Shown here piece after piece: positions 1-6,947 of a stretch of DNA of 10,234 bases. Source of the stretch: CAYPIE01 sp964410665 (lineage in GTDB: Bacteria > Planctomycetota > Planctomycetia > Gemmatales > Gemmataceae). Where the stretch lies: the NCBI GenBank assembly GCA_964410665.1, contig CAYPIE010000149.1, forward strand, positions 1-10,234, written 5' to 3'. A program made the translations under genes and the position numbers. The notes under the pieces are model-generated. The model did no database searches. It saw only the letters and a list, made by a program, of their open reading frames with translations, and was not told where the DNA came from. Every line of letters begins with the position of its first letter. Within the stretch, counting starts at the first letter, position 1.

Positions 1-30
1 CCGCACTCGCCGCGGGCGCTACGCACGCCC

Positions 31-130
31 CGCAAACGCCTCTGCTTCTTCCCCGCACCGCAAGCGCTTCTGCCGCTTTCCCCGCATCGCAAACGCTTCT
101 GCTTCTCCTCGCAAGCGCCTCTGTCGCTTC
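31..130. repeat. Degenerate short-repeat array, left copy (core CGCAARCGCYTCTG)
   Basis: Four copies of a 14-base core CGCAARCGCYTCTG start at 31, 59, 88 and 110 (spacing 28, 29 and 22). They are separated by C/T-rich linkers such as CTTCTTCCCCGCAC. The rest of 1-180 shows no credible gene. The spacing is not a multiple of three, so the array is not coding. It lies just downstream of the stop codon of the minus-strand lipoprotein gene. Read in that gene's sense the core is CAGARGCGYTTGCG, the same as in the array at 9955-10084. Bases 51-105 align as an inverted copy with 9955-10005. The function is unknown; it could be an intergenic repeat family or a transcript 3' structure. Confidence 0.75.
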
Positions 131-180
131 CGGTGACGCACGGAGATGTTGGTCTTATCGCAAGCGATCGGTTACTTTGC

Positions 181-819
181 TCACTTTTGTTCGCGTTGGA
201 TTTGATCGATCACGGCTTGGATGGCTTGGATGCTGTCCGCGGCACGGGCTTCATAATAGCGCTGCGTATTGACATGCTGGGGATTGGGCGCGGTGGCGAC
301 AAACAGCCATTGGCCGCTGTTGAGCTGGCGCAGACGATGGCCGGTCACGCCTAGCGCCTCCAGGGCAGGGGCGACATCGTCCATGCGGTGGATATGCAGA
401 GGCGAGTTGGGCTGATGCGTAGCTTGCGCGTCGACGGACGGCGTCGACGGTTCGGGTCGCTTGGCGATTCGCAAACCGGAGGTGTCTGGAAAGTCGAACG
501 GAGCCCCGTTGGCCAGGGCGGCATTGGTATTGCTCGGTTCGTGAAGGACCGGGTAACGCGGGGGAACGCGTGGCTGGGAAGTCAGGGCGGTTCCGCCAGT
601 ACGGGCAGGAGGCGGAGGCAAGACGGAGGCCTGTGTTCCCTGACCAGAGTCCGGAGCGGCTGGAGCGGCATAGTTGCCCAACAGCGGGTCGACGGGGGGC
701 GTGGTTGGCTTGCTGGGCAAGATACTTCCGGTACGCCCTTTGCAGCCGCTGGCCAGCACCAGCCAGAGCAACAAGAGGAGGCCGCGTCCAGAGATTCGTA
801 GCAGGAGCGCTTTCATCAT
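181..819 (-). CDS. Predicted lipoprotein with Pro-rich linker and C-terminal domain of unknown function
   Basis: No family is recognised. The protein is about 212 residues. It starts with a lipoprotein signal: basic MMKALLLR, a Leu-rich core at residues 14-22 and lipobox L22-A-S-G-C26, so Cys26 should be lipidated and the protein exported. Residues about 30-140 are rich in Pro, Ser, Thr and Ala and low in hydrophobic residues, which suggests a flexible linker. Residues about 140-212 look like a compact domain that includes the segment GQWLFVATAPNP and ends in a predicted amphipathic helix rich in Ile, Gln and Ala. The frame is open up to 894, but the ATG pair at 819/816 is preferred: AGAGG lies 11 bases upstream and this start places the signal peptide at the N terminus. 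The gene is divergent from the dehydrogenase gene, and the repeat array begins about 50 bases past its stop. Confidence 0.72.
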   Translation of the reverse strand: MMKALLLRISGRGLLLLLWLVLASGCKGRTGSILPSKPTTPPVDPLLGNYAAPAAPDSGQGTQASVLPPPPARTGGTALTSQPRVPPRYPVLHEPSNTNAALANGAPFDFPDTSGLRIAKRPEPSTPSVDAQATHQPNSPLHIHRMDDVAPALEALGVTGHRLRQLNSGQWLFVATAPNPQHVNTQRYYEARAADSIQAIQAVIDQIQREQK

Positions 820-820
820 C

Positions 821-848
821 TTGACCGGATCCTCTGGCGGACTACATT
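821..848 (+). promoter_or_regulatory. Candidate sigma70-like promoter for the dehydrogenase gene
   Basis: TTGACC at 821-826 and TACATT at 843-848 are separated by 16 bases, matching 5 of 6 and 4 of 6 consensus positions. Transcription would begin near 855, about 50 bases before the ATG at 904. The element lies in the 84-base divergent gap and overlaps the ribosome-binding region of the minus-strand lipoprotein gene. This is a visual match only, and planctomycete promoters may deviate from the consensus. Confidence 0.35.
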
Positions 849-903
849 GTCGGCGATTGTTCCGCCCGAACCCTCTCCATAAAAGGCACCACAAGGGAAA
901 TCA

Positions 904-1974
904 ATGGCAGTTCCACGTATTGCGGTGATCGCAGGCGACGGCATCGGCCCGGAGGTCATCGAACCGGCCATCACGGTGGCGGATGCCGCCACCAAACGCT
1001 TCGATCAGATCACCCTCGATTGGCATCGGTTGCCCTGGGGCTCCGAATACTACCGCCGCCATGGCCAGATTCTGCCAGCGGACGGCTGGACTACCTTGCA
1101 AGATCACGCTTCTATATTCCTCGGCGCCGTTGGTACTCCAGATGTGCCCGACACGGCCACGGTGCACGGTCTGTTGTTGCCGATGCGGCGTAAATTCGAT
1201 CAATATGTCAATCTCCGACCCGCCTATTTGTACCCTGGGGTGGAAACGCCGCTGAAGCCGAAGGCGCCGGGTTCGATCGATTTTGTCGTCTATCGCGAAA
1301 ACACCGAAGGGGAGTACGCTCCGATCGGCGGGCGGCTCTACGAGGGGACGCCCGATGAGCTGGCCTTGCAGACGTCGGTGTTCACCCGCCGCAGCTGCGA
1401 ACGGATCATCCGGGCCGCCTTCGAGGGCGCTCGACAACGACGCAAGCAGCTGACCTGCGTGACCAAGTCCAACGCCCTGGCCCACAGCATGGTCTTCTGG
1501 GACAGCGTTTGCCTCGACGTCGCTCAGGATTACCCGGACGTCGAGTTGCGCTTCTTGCTGGTCGATGCCGCCGCTATGGATCTGGTGCGGCGGCCGGAGT
1601 CGTTTGATGTCATGGTTGCCAGTAATCTGTTTGGGGACATTTTGACCGACCTGGCGGCGATCGTTACTGGCAGCCTGGGCCTGGCCGCCAGCGCGAACCT
1701 CAACCCCGAGCGGCGTTTTCCCAGCATGTTCGAGCCGGTGCATGGCTCGGCTCCGGACATCGCCGGACAGGGGATCGCCAATCCGCTAGCGGCCATCCTG
1801 TCGGTTAGCATGTTGCTCGACCACTTGGGCTATCCGACCAGTGGCGTGGTGGTTCGTCAAGCGGTCGAGCGGGTACTTGCGTTGGGTCAGACGCTGCCGC
1901 GCGACCTGGGCGGAACGGCCAGCACCCAACAAGTGGCCGCGGCGGTGCAGGATGCCCTGGAAGCACCGCGTTGA
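904..1974 (+). CDS. Tartrate/D-malate dehydrogenase-like NAD-dependent beta-decarboxylating dehydrogenase (isocitrate/isopropylmalate dehydrogenase superfamily)
   Basis: A full-length, 356-residue cytosolic enzyme of the family that oxidises and decarboxylates 2-hydroxy acids. Visible motifs are GDGIGPE (11-17), RRKFDQYVNLRP (substrate arginines), YRENTEGEY (130-138, catalytic Tyr), TKSNAL with Lys188, metal-binding Asp221, Asp245 and Asp249 (NLFGDILTD), and HGSAPDIAG (280-288). Asp285-Ile286 at the cofactor site is the pattern of NAD+- rather than NADP+-specific members. The FDQYVNLRP segment, GGRLYEGT and VFTRR resemble TtuC/DmlA (tartrate or D-malate dehydrogenase). The VDAAAMDLV segment is closer to LeuB or homoisocitrate dehydrogenase, so the substrate is uncertain. 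No leuCD, aconitase-like or lysine-pathway gene is adjacent. The start is supported by AGGG six bases upstream. The next gene follows after 54 bases without an obvious terminator, so co-transcription is possible. Confidence 0.88.
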   Translation: MAVPRIAVIAGDGIGPEVIEPAITVADAATKRFDQITLDWHRLPWGSEYYRRHGQILPADGWTTLQDHASIFLGAVGTPDVPDTATVHGLLLPMRRKFDQYVNLRPAYLYPGVETPLKPKAPGSIDFVVYRENTEGEYAPIGGRLYEGTPDELALQTSVFTRRSCERIIRAAFEGARQRRKQLTCVTKSNALAHSMVFWDSVCLDVAQDYPDVELRFLLVDAAAMDLVRRPESFDVMVASNLFGDILTDLAAIVTGSLGLAASANLNPERRFPSMFEPVHGSAPDIAGQGIANPLAAILSVSMLLDHLGYPTSGVVVRQAVERVLALGQTLPRDLGGTASTQQVAAAVQDALEAPR

Positions 1975-2028
1975 TCCCGTTCATTCCCATCGCCTGCTTG
2001 TGTCGAGCCATCCCACGGAGAGCCCGCC

Positions 2029-2421
2029 ATGACCCCGAGCAATCTGATCGCGGCCTTAGAGCAGGTGAGTCCCAGCGTGATCCCGGAAGCCAACGTCATC
2101 CGCTTTACCTTTCAGGAGGTGGCGATGATGGTGGTTTACGATGAGAACGCCGATCGGATGCGGCTGATAAGCCCGATCATGAAGGTCGAAGACCTGGAAG
2201 AAGGGCAGCTGGAGGCGGCCATGGAGGCGAACTTCCATTCCGTGCTGGATGCCCGCTACGCCACCTCCGGGGACATGGTCTGGGCGGCCTTTATTCACCC
2301 GCTCAACGACCTCACACCGGAGCTCTTTTTATCCGCGGTTCGCCAGGTCGCCCTGGCCCGGCTAACCTTCGGCGAGGACTACACTGGCGGCAGCCTCCGC
2401 TTCGGCGGGGAGCTCGGCTGA
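2029..2421 (+). CDS. Small YbjN/CesT-like (type III secretion chaperone-fold) protein
   Basis: A 130-residue protein with no signal peptide or membrane segment. From memory, the pattern VVYDENADRMRLISPI (35-50), the segment MEANFHSVLDARYATSGD (65-82), AAFIHPLNDLT (86-96) and the closing GGSLRFGG (120-127) resemble widespread small proteins with the YbjN/CesT alpha-beta chaperone-like fold. Their role is mostly unknown; members are thought to bind partner proteins. The family name is a judgement and was not checked by search. GGAG at 2017-2020 lies eight bases before the ATG, a good ribosome-binding site. The ankyrin gene begins 17 bases after the stop, so the two are very probably translated from one transcript and might work together. 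Confidence 0.72.
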   Translation: MTPSNLIAALEQVSPSVIPEANVIRFTFQEVAMMVVYDENADRMRLISPIMKVEDLEEGQLEAAMEANFHSVLDARYATSGDMVWAAFIHPLNDLTPELFLSAVRQVALARLTFGEDYTGGSLRFGGELG

Positions 2422-2438
2422 GGAATGGAGGTAAGGTG

Positions 2439-2789
2439 ATGACCCAGGGTTTTCATCAGTTGTTACGCGCGTCGGCTGCCGGGGACCTGGCGAAGGTCTG
2501 CGAGCTGCTCGACCAAGGTGTTGATTTGAATGCCGACTACGGGGCGCCACGCGGCTGGTCCCCATTGATGGAGGCGGCCTACGCCGGCCATCGGCCGGTC
2601 GTCGAGCTCCTGGTCGAGCGCGGCGCCCGGCTCGACGCGGTCGAGGTCGACCGATGGTGGACCGCGCGGGACCTGGCCCGGGACGCGGGATATCACGAAA
2701 TCGAGGAATATCTCAAATCGGAGGGGATGCCCGAGGGGATCCAGGTGCCCAATCCCCATCGTGGGGGACGGCTCGGCGGCTGGGGCTAA
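2439..2789 (+). CDS. Small ankyrin-repeat protein
   Basis: The 116-residue protein is almost entirely ankyrin repeats, which are helix-loop-helix protein-binding units. Repeat 1 spans about 6-34 (LLRASAAGDLAKVCELLDQG, then VDLNA). Repeat 2 spans about 39-69 with the canonical GWSPLMEAAYAGHRPVVELL and GARLDA. A degenerate third repeat spans about 72-95 (TARDLARDAGYHEIEEYL). The tail is Gly- and Pro-rich. There is no signal peptide, so a cytosolic adaptor is likely; the partner is unknown. GGAGG at 2427-2431 lies seven bases before the ATG at 2439. An in-frame GTG at 2436 is also open but only four bases from that site. The gene follows the YbjN-like gene closely and ends 12 bases before the stop of the convergent minus-strand gene. 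Confidence 0.82.
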   Translation: MTQGFHQLLRASAAGDLAKVCELLDQGVDLNADYGAPRGWSPLMEAAYAGHRPVVELLVERGARLDAVEVDRWWTARDLARDAGYHEIEEYLKSEGMPEGIQVPNPHRGGRLGGWG

Positions 2790-2801
2790 GCGGCGGTGTA
2801 C

Positions 2802-3398
2802 TTATGCCTCGGCGACATAGCCGAGCAGCAACCCCAGCCCTTCTTGCGGGTTCAGTGTGGGCACCGGTGGCAAGGCCAGATACTTCGCCCGCGCTGCGTT
2901 CAGCAGTGCCAGATCGTCCACGCTTGCGCTCTGGATGCGCGCGTAGGTGGCGATCACGATGGCGTTGCGTAGCACCATGGCCCGTACCCGGATCGTGCCG
3001 GGGGAATAGCGTCCGGGGTGCAGATGCACGTACCGCTCACTTGCATGAGCGTCGTAGCCCAGCCGTAGGGTCCAGCGTGAGCCATCGGGAGCCGCGACCA
3101 CCTGGTAGCCCCCGTTTGCCGCCAGCCACGCAGCGTAGGCGGTCGGCTCCAACCGGCCTGTCCTGATAAGATGGTGATATAGATGAGATAGCAGGGTTGG
3201 TATGCTCAGGGGGCCGAGATACAGGTCAGTTACGTCGTTGCCAAGGATGACCAGTTGAGGGACCAGTCGGCTCAGGGCAGCTTCACCGGCTGCCGCCGTT
3301 GTGGCGATCTGCTGGCGGATGTGGCCGAGGTGGTGTTTCCACGGATTGAGCATAAATGGCTCTGGTATGCTCGGTTCTCCCAGCTCGATCAGGGTCAT
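2802..3398 (-). CDS. Conserved-looking protein of unknown function (198 aa)
   Basis: I do not recognise the family. The protein is soluble, with no signal peptide or transmembrane segment. The first ~80 residues look helical (NPWKHHLGHIRQQI, LSRLVPQLVILGNDVTDLYLG). A central part at about 95-135 is predicted to be beta-rich, with NGGYQVV, SRWTLRLGYD and RYVHLHPGRYS. Residues 136-175 appear helical again (VRAMVLRNAIVIATYARI). His, Trp and Tyr are frequent. ATG 3398 is preferred because GGAGG and GGTGGA lie just upstream in the minus sense; Met16 (3353) is an alternative start with a weaker site. The plus-strand open frame over 2654-3166 is treated as a shadow because this strand has the better ribosome site and a protein-like composition. 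The gene is convergent with the ankyrin gene and divergent from the PQQ-propeller gene. Confidence 0.7.
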   Translation of the reverse strand: MTLIELGEPSIPEPFMLNPWKHHLGHIRQQIATTAAAGEAALSRLVPQLVILGNDVTDLYLGPLSIPTLLSHLYHHLIRTGRLEPTAYAAWLAANGGYQVVAAPDGSRWTLRLGYDAHASERYVHLHPGRYSPGTIRVRAMVLRNAIVIATYARIQSASVDDLALLNAARAKYLALPPVPTLNPQEGLGLLLGYVAEA

Positions 3399-3503
3399 GT
3401 TCCACCCTCCCCGCCACGCTTACAGCTACCAGTTTGCGATCCAAGAAGGAGAACTCGGGTGGGTCGGTGGTTCATCCGGTGTGGGTCGTCGCCGGCACTT
3501 CCC

Positions 3504-3509
3504 TACAAT
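3504..3509 (+). promoter_or_regulatory. Possible -10 element upstream of the PQQ-propeller gene
   Basis: TACAAT matches five of six positions of TATAAT and lies about 60 bases before the ATG at 3568, inside the 169-base divergent gap. No convincing -35 hexamer is found 16-18 bases upstream (the sequence there is GTGGGTC-like), so this is weak. The rest of the gap shows no hairpin or operator that I could support. Confidence 0.22.
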
Positions 3510-3567
3510 ATTCTGGATGGACGATCTGCGTATGGCTCGGAATTAAAGCAAAAAAGGATGGAGATAT

Positions 3568-5208
3568 ATGGCAACCTCGACCCCGGCACGCCGCTCCTGG
3601 TTCGGCCGAATCTTTCGCCTGGGCTTTCCACAAATCGTGGTGCTGTTGATGGTAGGCACCATGCTTGCCTATCGCAACTGGACACCGGGTGAGCTGGAAG
3701 CACAGTTCTGGAACTTCATCCCGGTGCTTAGTCTGGGACTCGGCTCCATCCTGCTGGCGGGCTGGTTTGTCTTTGCCTCGGGGGTTCTCTGGCGGATCAC
3801 TGTGCCTACGGTGGTGCTGGTATTGGGCGGCGGGTTTGGCTATATCGCCTTGGGCATTGTCTATGGCTGGGTGTTACTCGATGGCAATATGGGCTTTCTG
3901 TTCCGCTCGCCGTTCGTTGCGGCCGCGGAGCAACTAGAGGCCGACCGGGCACGCCAGGAACGGCCGGAGGACCTGAACACGCCGAAACTCGTCCCGACCG
4001 AGCTGGACTCCCCCGGGTTTCGTGGCCGCGATCGTACCGGGATGGTGGCCGGTCCGTCGCTGAATCGGGACTGGGAGCGACAGCCACCGCGCGAACTGTG
4101 GAAGCAGCGGATTGGCCCGGGCAACGCCAGCTTTGCCACCGCCAACGGCTTTTTGGTGACCATCGAGCAACGCCGCGATCAGGAAGCGGTGGTCTGTTAC
4201 GATGCGGCGACCGGATACGAGGTCTGGGTCTACACCTACCCGGCTCGCTTCTTTCAGGCGTTGGCCGGGGAGGGCCCCCACGCCACCCCCACCATCCATG
4301 ACGATGGGCTGGTTTACTCCCTGGGGGCTACCGGCCACTTGGCCTGCTTGGACGGAGCCACCGGCAAGCCGAAATGGACCCGGGAGATCTTGGACGAGAC
4401 CGACAACCTCCAGTGGGGCATGGCCGGCTCGCCACTGATCGTCGGCGACCGCGTGATCGTCAACCCTGGAGCACAAACCGAGGCGGCCAAGGGCAAGGCC
4501 CTTCAGGCCTTCGATCGGCTTACCGGGGAACGGGTGTGGGCCAGCGGTGACACCCCCGCGGGGTATAGCTCGCCGATGCTGGGTACCCTGGGGGGCGTCG
4601 AGCAGATCCTGCTCTTTGATGGGGCGGGCTTGGCGGGTTATGACCCCGTCAGCGGCCAACGCTTATGGTTTTCGCCGTGGATCACCAACCAGGGGATCAA
4701 CGTCGCTCAGCCGATCGTCCTGGATGAGGAACATGTCTTTATTGCCTCCGGCTATGGCGTGGGTGGCGGAGTCATTAAGGTTACCCGCCAAGCAGACGGC
4801 TGGAAGGCCGAGGAGGTCAAACGTACCAAGTCGGTGGTGATGCGTTGCAAGTTTGCTAGTCCGATTAAAATCGATGACTACATCTATGGTCTGAACGACG
4901 GCAACCTCGAGTGTGTTGCCGCGGACAGCCTGGGGCGTCAGTGGAAGGACGATCGGCGGGCGCGTGAAGGGGATGGGGCTTACAACCATGGGCAGATGCT
5001 TTATTCCGATGGGCTGTTGGTGATCACGACCGAGTATGGCGAGCTGGTGCTGGTCGAGCCCAACCCCAACGCGTTGACCGAGCTAGCTCGGCTCAAGGTG
5101 CTCGAGGGGGTCCGCACTTGGAATACGCCGACCTTGGCCGATGGCATTGCCTATGTCCGCAACGGCGAGTGGATGGCGGCCTACGACCTGCGTGCTCAGG
5201 CGAAGTGA
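3568..5208 (+). CDS. Membrane-anchored PQQ-binding-like beta-propeller protein
   Basis: The protein has 546 residues. Three hydrophobic segments at about 20-36, 50-72 and 79-104 anchor it in the inner membrane. A linker of about 70 residues leads to a large domain that should face the periplasm or the planctomycete paryphoplasm. The domain carries PQQ-propeller blade motifs of the form (A/C/G)-x-D-x-x-(T/S)-G-x-x-x-W at 210-220, 260-270, 314-324 and 357-367, and a degenerate one near 449-460. The preceding FRGRDRTGMVAG and PRELWKQRIGPGNASFA stretches resemble many planctomycete propellers. Such proteins are scaffolds (BamB-like) or, with PQQ, dehydrogenases. I see no cytochrome CxxCH motif and no clear dehydrogenase partner, so a scaffold or binding role is more likely. 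AGGA at nine bases and GGAG at four bases precede the ATG. The TolC gene follows after 147 bases. Confidence 0.85.
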   Translation: MATSTPARRSWFGRIFRLGFPQIVVLLMVGTMLAYRNWTPGELEAQFWNFIPVLSLGLGSILLAGWFVFASGVLWRITVPTVVLVLGGGFGYIALGIVYGWVLLDGNMGFLFRSPFVAAAEQLEADRARQERPEDLNTPKLVPTELDSPGFRGRDRTGMVAGPSLNRDWERQPPRELWKQRIGPGNASFATANGFLVTIEQRRDQEAVVCYDAATGYEVWVYTYPARFFQALAGEGPHATPTIHDDGLVYSLGATGHLACLDGATGKPKWTREILDETDNLQWGMAGSPLIVGDRVIVNPGAQTEAAKGKALQAFDRLTGERVWASGDTPAGYSSPMLGTLGGVEQILLFDGAGLAGYDPVSGQRLWFSPWITNQGINVAQPIVLDEEHVFIASGYGVGGGVIKVTRQADGWKAEEVKRTKSVVMRCKFASPIKIDDYIYGLNDGNLECVAADSLGRQWKDDRRAREGDGAYNHGQMLYSDGLLVITTEYGELVLVEPNPNALTELARLKVLEGVRTWNTPTLADGIAYVRNGEWMAAYDLRAQAK

Positions 5209-5355
5209 ACCAGCTGGTGAACACCTACCCCGCTTGAGTGGCAGCCGCGGATCCAGCAGATTCCCACCATTCAGAAGATTCAGAAAAACCTATACCTTGT
5301 CACCCTTCTCGGTCGATTCATCCAAAGTAATTCGCGATCGAGGAGGGGGGCAAGC

Positions 5356-6726
5356 ATGGTGCGTGGTGGGGTGGCACTGGTAATCCTGGCAGCTTGCGGC
5401 AGCTTGTTCGCAGCGGATGATCCGCCACCGCCGCCCCCCGCTCAGGTGGAGGCTGCCCAGTGGACGCTGCAGCAGCTGACCCAACTTGGCCTGTCCCGCA
5501 ATCCTCGGCTGGCAGGAGCGCGATTGGCGGTCGATGCTGCGTCGGGGCTGGCGCTTCAAGCGGGGCTATATCCAAATCCAGAAATATTGATTTCTGGAGA
5601 TGAGATCAGCGACAACACCGGCCCGGGTGGGATATGGACAACTCCCTTTATCAGCCAGGAGATTGTTACGGCCAATAAGCTCGGTTTAAGCCAAGGGGCG
5701 GCGACTCGAGCGGTGGATCAGGCCAGTCTGTCGGTCCAGACCGAGCGGTATGCCCTGCTGGCCCAGATTCGTCAGGCATATTTTGCGGTGCTCACGCTGC
5801 AGGAACGGGTGACTGTCCTGGAGAAGCTGCTCGAGGTTGCCGAGCAGTCCCTCGATACGGCAAGCAAGCTGTTTGAGGGCAAACAAGTTGCTCGGCTTGA
5901 TGTGTTGCAGTTTCAGGTTGAGCGTGGCCGCATCCGGGCCCAGCTGGCGGCTGCTCGTCGTCAACGCGCGGCCGGGTTTCGCAATCTGGCGAGTCTTCTT
6001 GCCGTTCCCGAGTTGCCCGATGCCCCACTGGCCGGTCAGCTTGAACAGCCTTTCCCCCCCTATGCCATCGATCGGCTCGAGGCGTTGGTTCGTAGTTATC
6101 ACCCCGAAATACGCGCCGCGGAGGCCGGGGTGGAACAGGCTCAGCTGTTGCTGCGTCGGGCCGAGGTGGAACCGATCCCCAATCTGGTATTTGGGGCGGG
6201 CTACATTCGCCAGAACCAGAACCGCTCCGACGACTGGGGAATCGCTTTGGGACTCCCGGTGCCGTTATGGGATCGCAATCAGGGGAATATTCGTGCGGCG
6301 CGTGCCGAGCTGGGCCGGGCGAGGCAACGGGTCCGCCAGGTGGAGTACGACCTGCTGCAACAGCTGGCCCTAGCGTGGGGCAATTTCACGGCCGCACGCG
6401 ATCAGGTCGAGCTGTTTCAACGCCAGGTCCTACCGGCTGCTCGTGAGTCTCTGCGCTTGTCGCGTCAGGCTTACCAAGGTGGGCAGTTTGAATACCTGCG
6501 CGTGTTACAAGCACAACGGGACCTGGTGAACGCCAACTTGACCAACTTGACGGCGCTAGGTCAACTTTGGCAGGCCGCGAGCAACCTGTCCGGGTTGGCC
6601 CTGGAGGACCAGTGGCCTCCGGTGATCCTGACCCAGCACAAGCCGCCATCCCAGTCCGCAGTGAAGGATTCGACCACGCCCCAGCGACGACGGGGACAAG
6701 AGTCCTCAGGCTCGCCCCCCAAGTGA
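5356..6726 (+). CDS. TolC-family outer-membrane efflux protein (CusC/CzcC-like)
   Basis: The 456-residue protein has the usual length for an outer-membrane channel of a tripartite efflux or type I secretion system. An N-terminal export signal is followed by a PPPPPP stretch and two homologous OEP halves (about 36-225 and 245-435), rich in long Ala/Gln/Arg coiled-coil helices. The second half contains GLPVPLWDRNQGNIRAA (299-315) and YQGGQFEYLRVLQAQRDLVNA, both typical of metal-efflux CusC/CzcC relatives. The signal can be read as a lipoprotein (lipobox L11-A-A-C14) or as a signal cleaved after LFA (about 19). GGAGG at 5342-5346 lies nine bases before the ATG. No RND pump, membrane-fusion protein or ABC exporter is adjacent, so its partner must lie elsewhere. 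The C-terminal ~40 residues are polar and probably disordered. Confidence 0.9.
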   Translation: MVRGGVALVILAACGSLFAADDPPPPPPAQVEAAQWTLQQLTQLGLSRNPRLAGARLAVDAASGLALQAGLYPNPEILISGDEISDNTGPGGIWTTPFISQEIVTANKLGLSQGAATRAVDQASLSVQTERYALLAQIRQAYFAVLTLQERVTVLEKLLEVAEQSLDTASKLFEGKQVARLDVLQFQVERGRIRAQLAAARRQRAAGFRNLASLLAVPELPDAPLAGQLEQPFPPYAIDRLEALVRSYHPEIRAAEAGVEQAQLLLRRAEVEPIPNLVFGAGYIRQNQNRSDDWGIALGLPVPLWDRNQGNIRAARAELGRARQRVRQVEYDLLQQLALAWGNFTAARDQVELFQRQVLPAARESLRLSRQAYQGGQFEYLRVLQAQRDLVNANLTNLTALGQLWQAASNLSGLALEDQWPPVILTQHKPPSQSAVKDSTTPQRRRGQESSGSPPK

Positions 6727-6947
6727 CGGCGACCATCGCCGCCGTCCGGTCAACTGTGTCAACGTCTTCCTGCGGAGGACTCGGGCTTAGGGAAGGGTAT
6801 TCATGAGAATTTTCTCCTTGAATCCTGGCTGCAAGTCCTTGTGGGTTTGAGTAGGATGCAAGATGGTGTTGGTCCAACGCGTTAGGTTTTTTGGGTAACT
6901 TGGCGAGTCTAGGTTGACCGCACCCCCGTAGTTTGTCTGGTTTTCTC
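6727..6947. other. Intergenic leader before the metalloprotease gene
   Basis: This 221-base gap holds several weak elements. GACGGCG (6725-6731) can pair with CGCCGTC (6740-6746) just past the TolC stop, but no T-run follows, so it is a poor intrinsic terminator. A 15-codon frame at 6803-6850 starts with ATG, has GGAAGGG five bases upstream and encodes MRIFSLNPGCKSLWV. GAGAA-TT-TTCTC (6805-6816) and GTTGG-T-CCAAC (6868-6878) are short palindromes. A run of six T is at 6887-6892. TTGACC at 6914-6919 resembles a -35 box but has no matching -10. Confidence 0.35.

Noticed and set aside
31..130. CRISPR-like array at the left end (and its relative at 9955-10084)
   Set aside because: The core is only about 14 bases and degenerate, spacing varies from 22 to 30, the intervening sequences are similar to each other rather than unique, and there is no cas gene.
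388..801. Plus-strand open frame of 137 codons opposite the lipoprotein gene
   Set aside because: Arg/Gly-rich shadow of the minus-strand gene, which has a signal peptide, lipobox and ribosome site.
901..1743. Minus-strand open frame of 280 codons opposite the dehydrogenase gene
   Set aside because: It is antisense to an unmistakable full-length enzyme with all catalytic motifs; its composition is His/Arg/Gln-rich as expected for a GC-rich shadow.
2790..2801. Bidirectional terminator between the convergent ankyrin and minus-strand genes
   Set aside because: Only 12 bases separate the stops, and no hairpin with a T-run is visible across them.
2654..3166. Plus-strand open frame of 170 codons overlapping the ankyrin gene and the 198-residue protein
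   Set aside because: Extreme Arg/Pro/Ser composition, no ribosome site, and overlap with two better-supported genes.
3255..3692. Plus-strand open frame overlapping the start of the PQQ-propeller gene (possible GTG start at 3459 after AAGGAG)
   Set aside because: It would overlap the propeller gene by 125 bases in another frame, and its protein lacks any recognisable pattern; the AAGGAG match is probably fortuitous.
3934..4659. Minus-strand open frame of 241 codons inside the propeller gene
   Set aside because: Antisense shadow in a GC-rich gene with clear propeller motifs on the plus strand.
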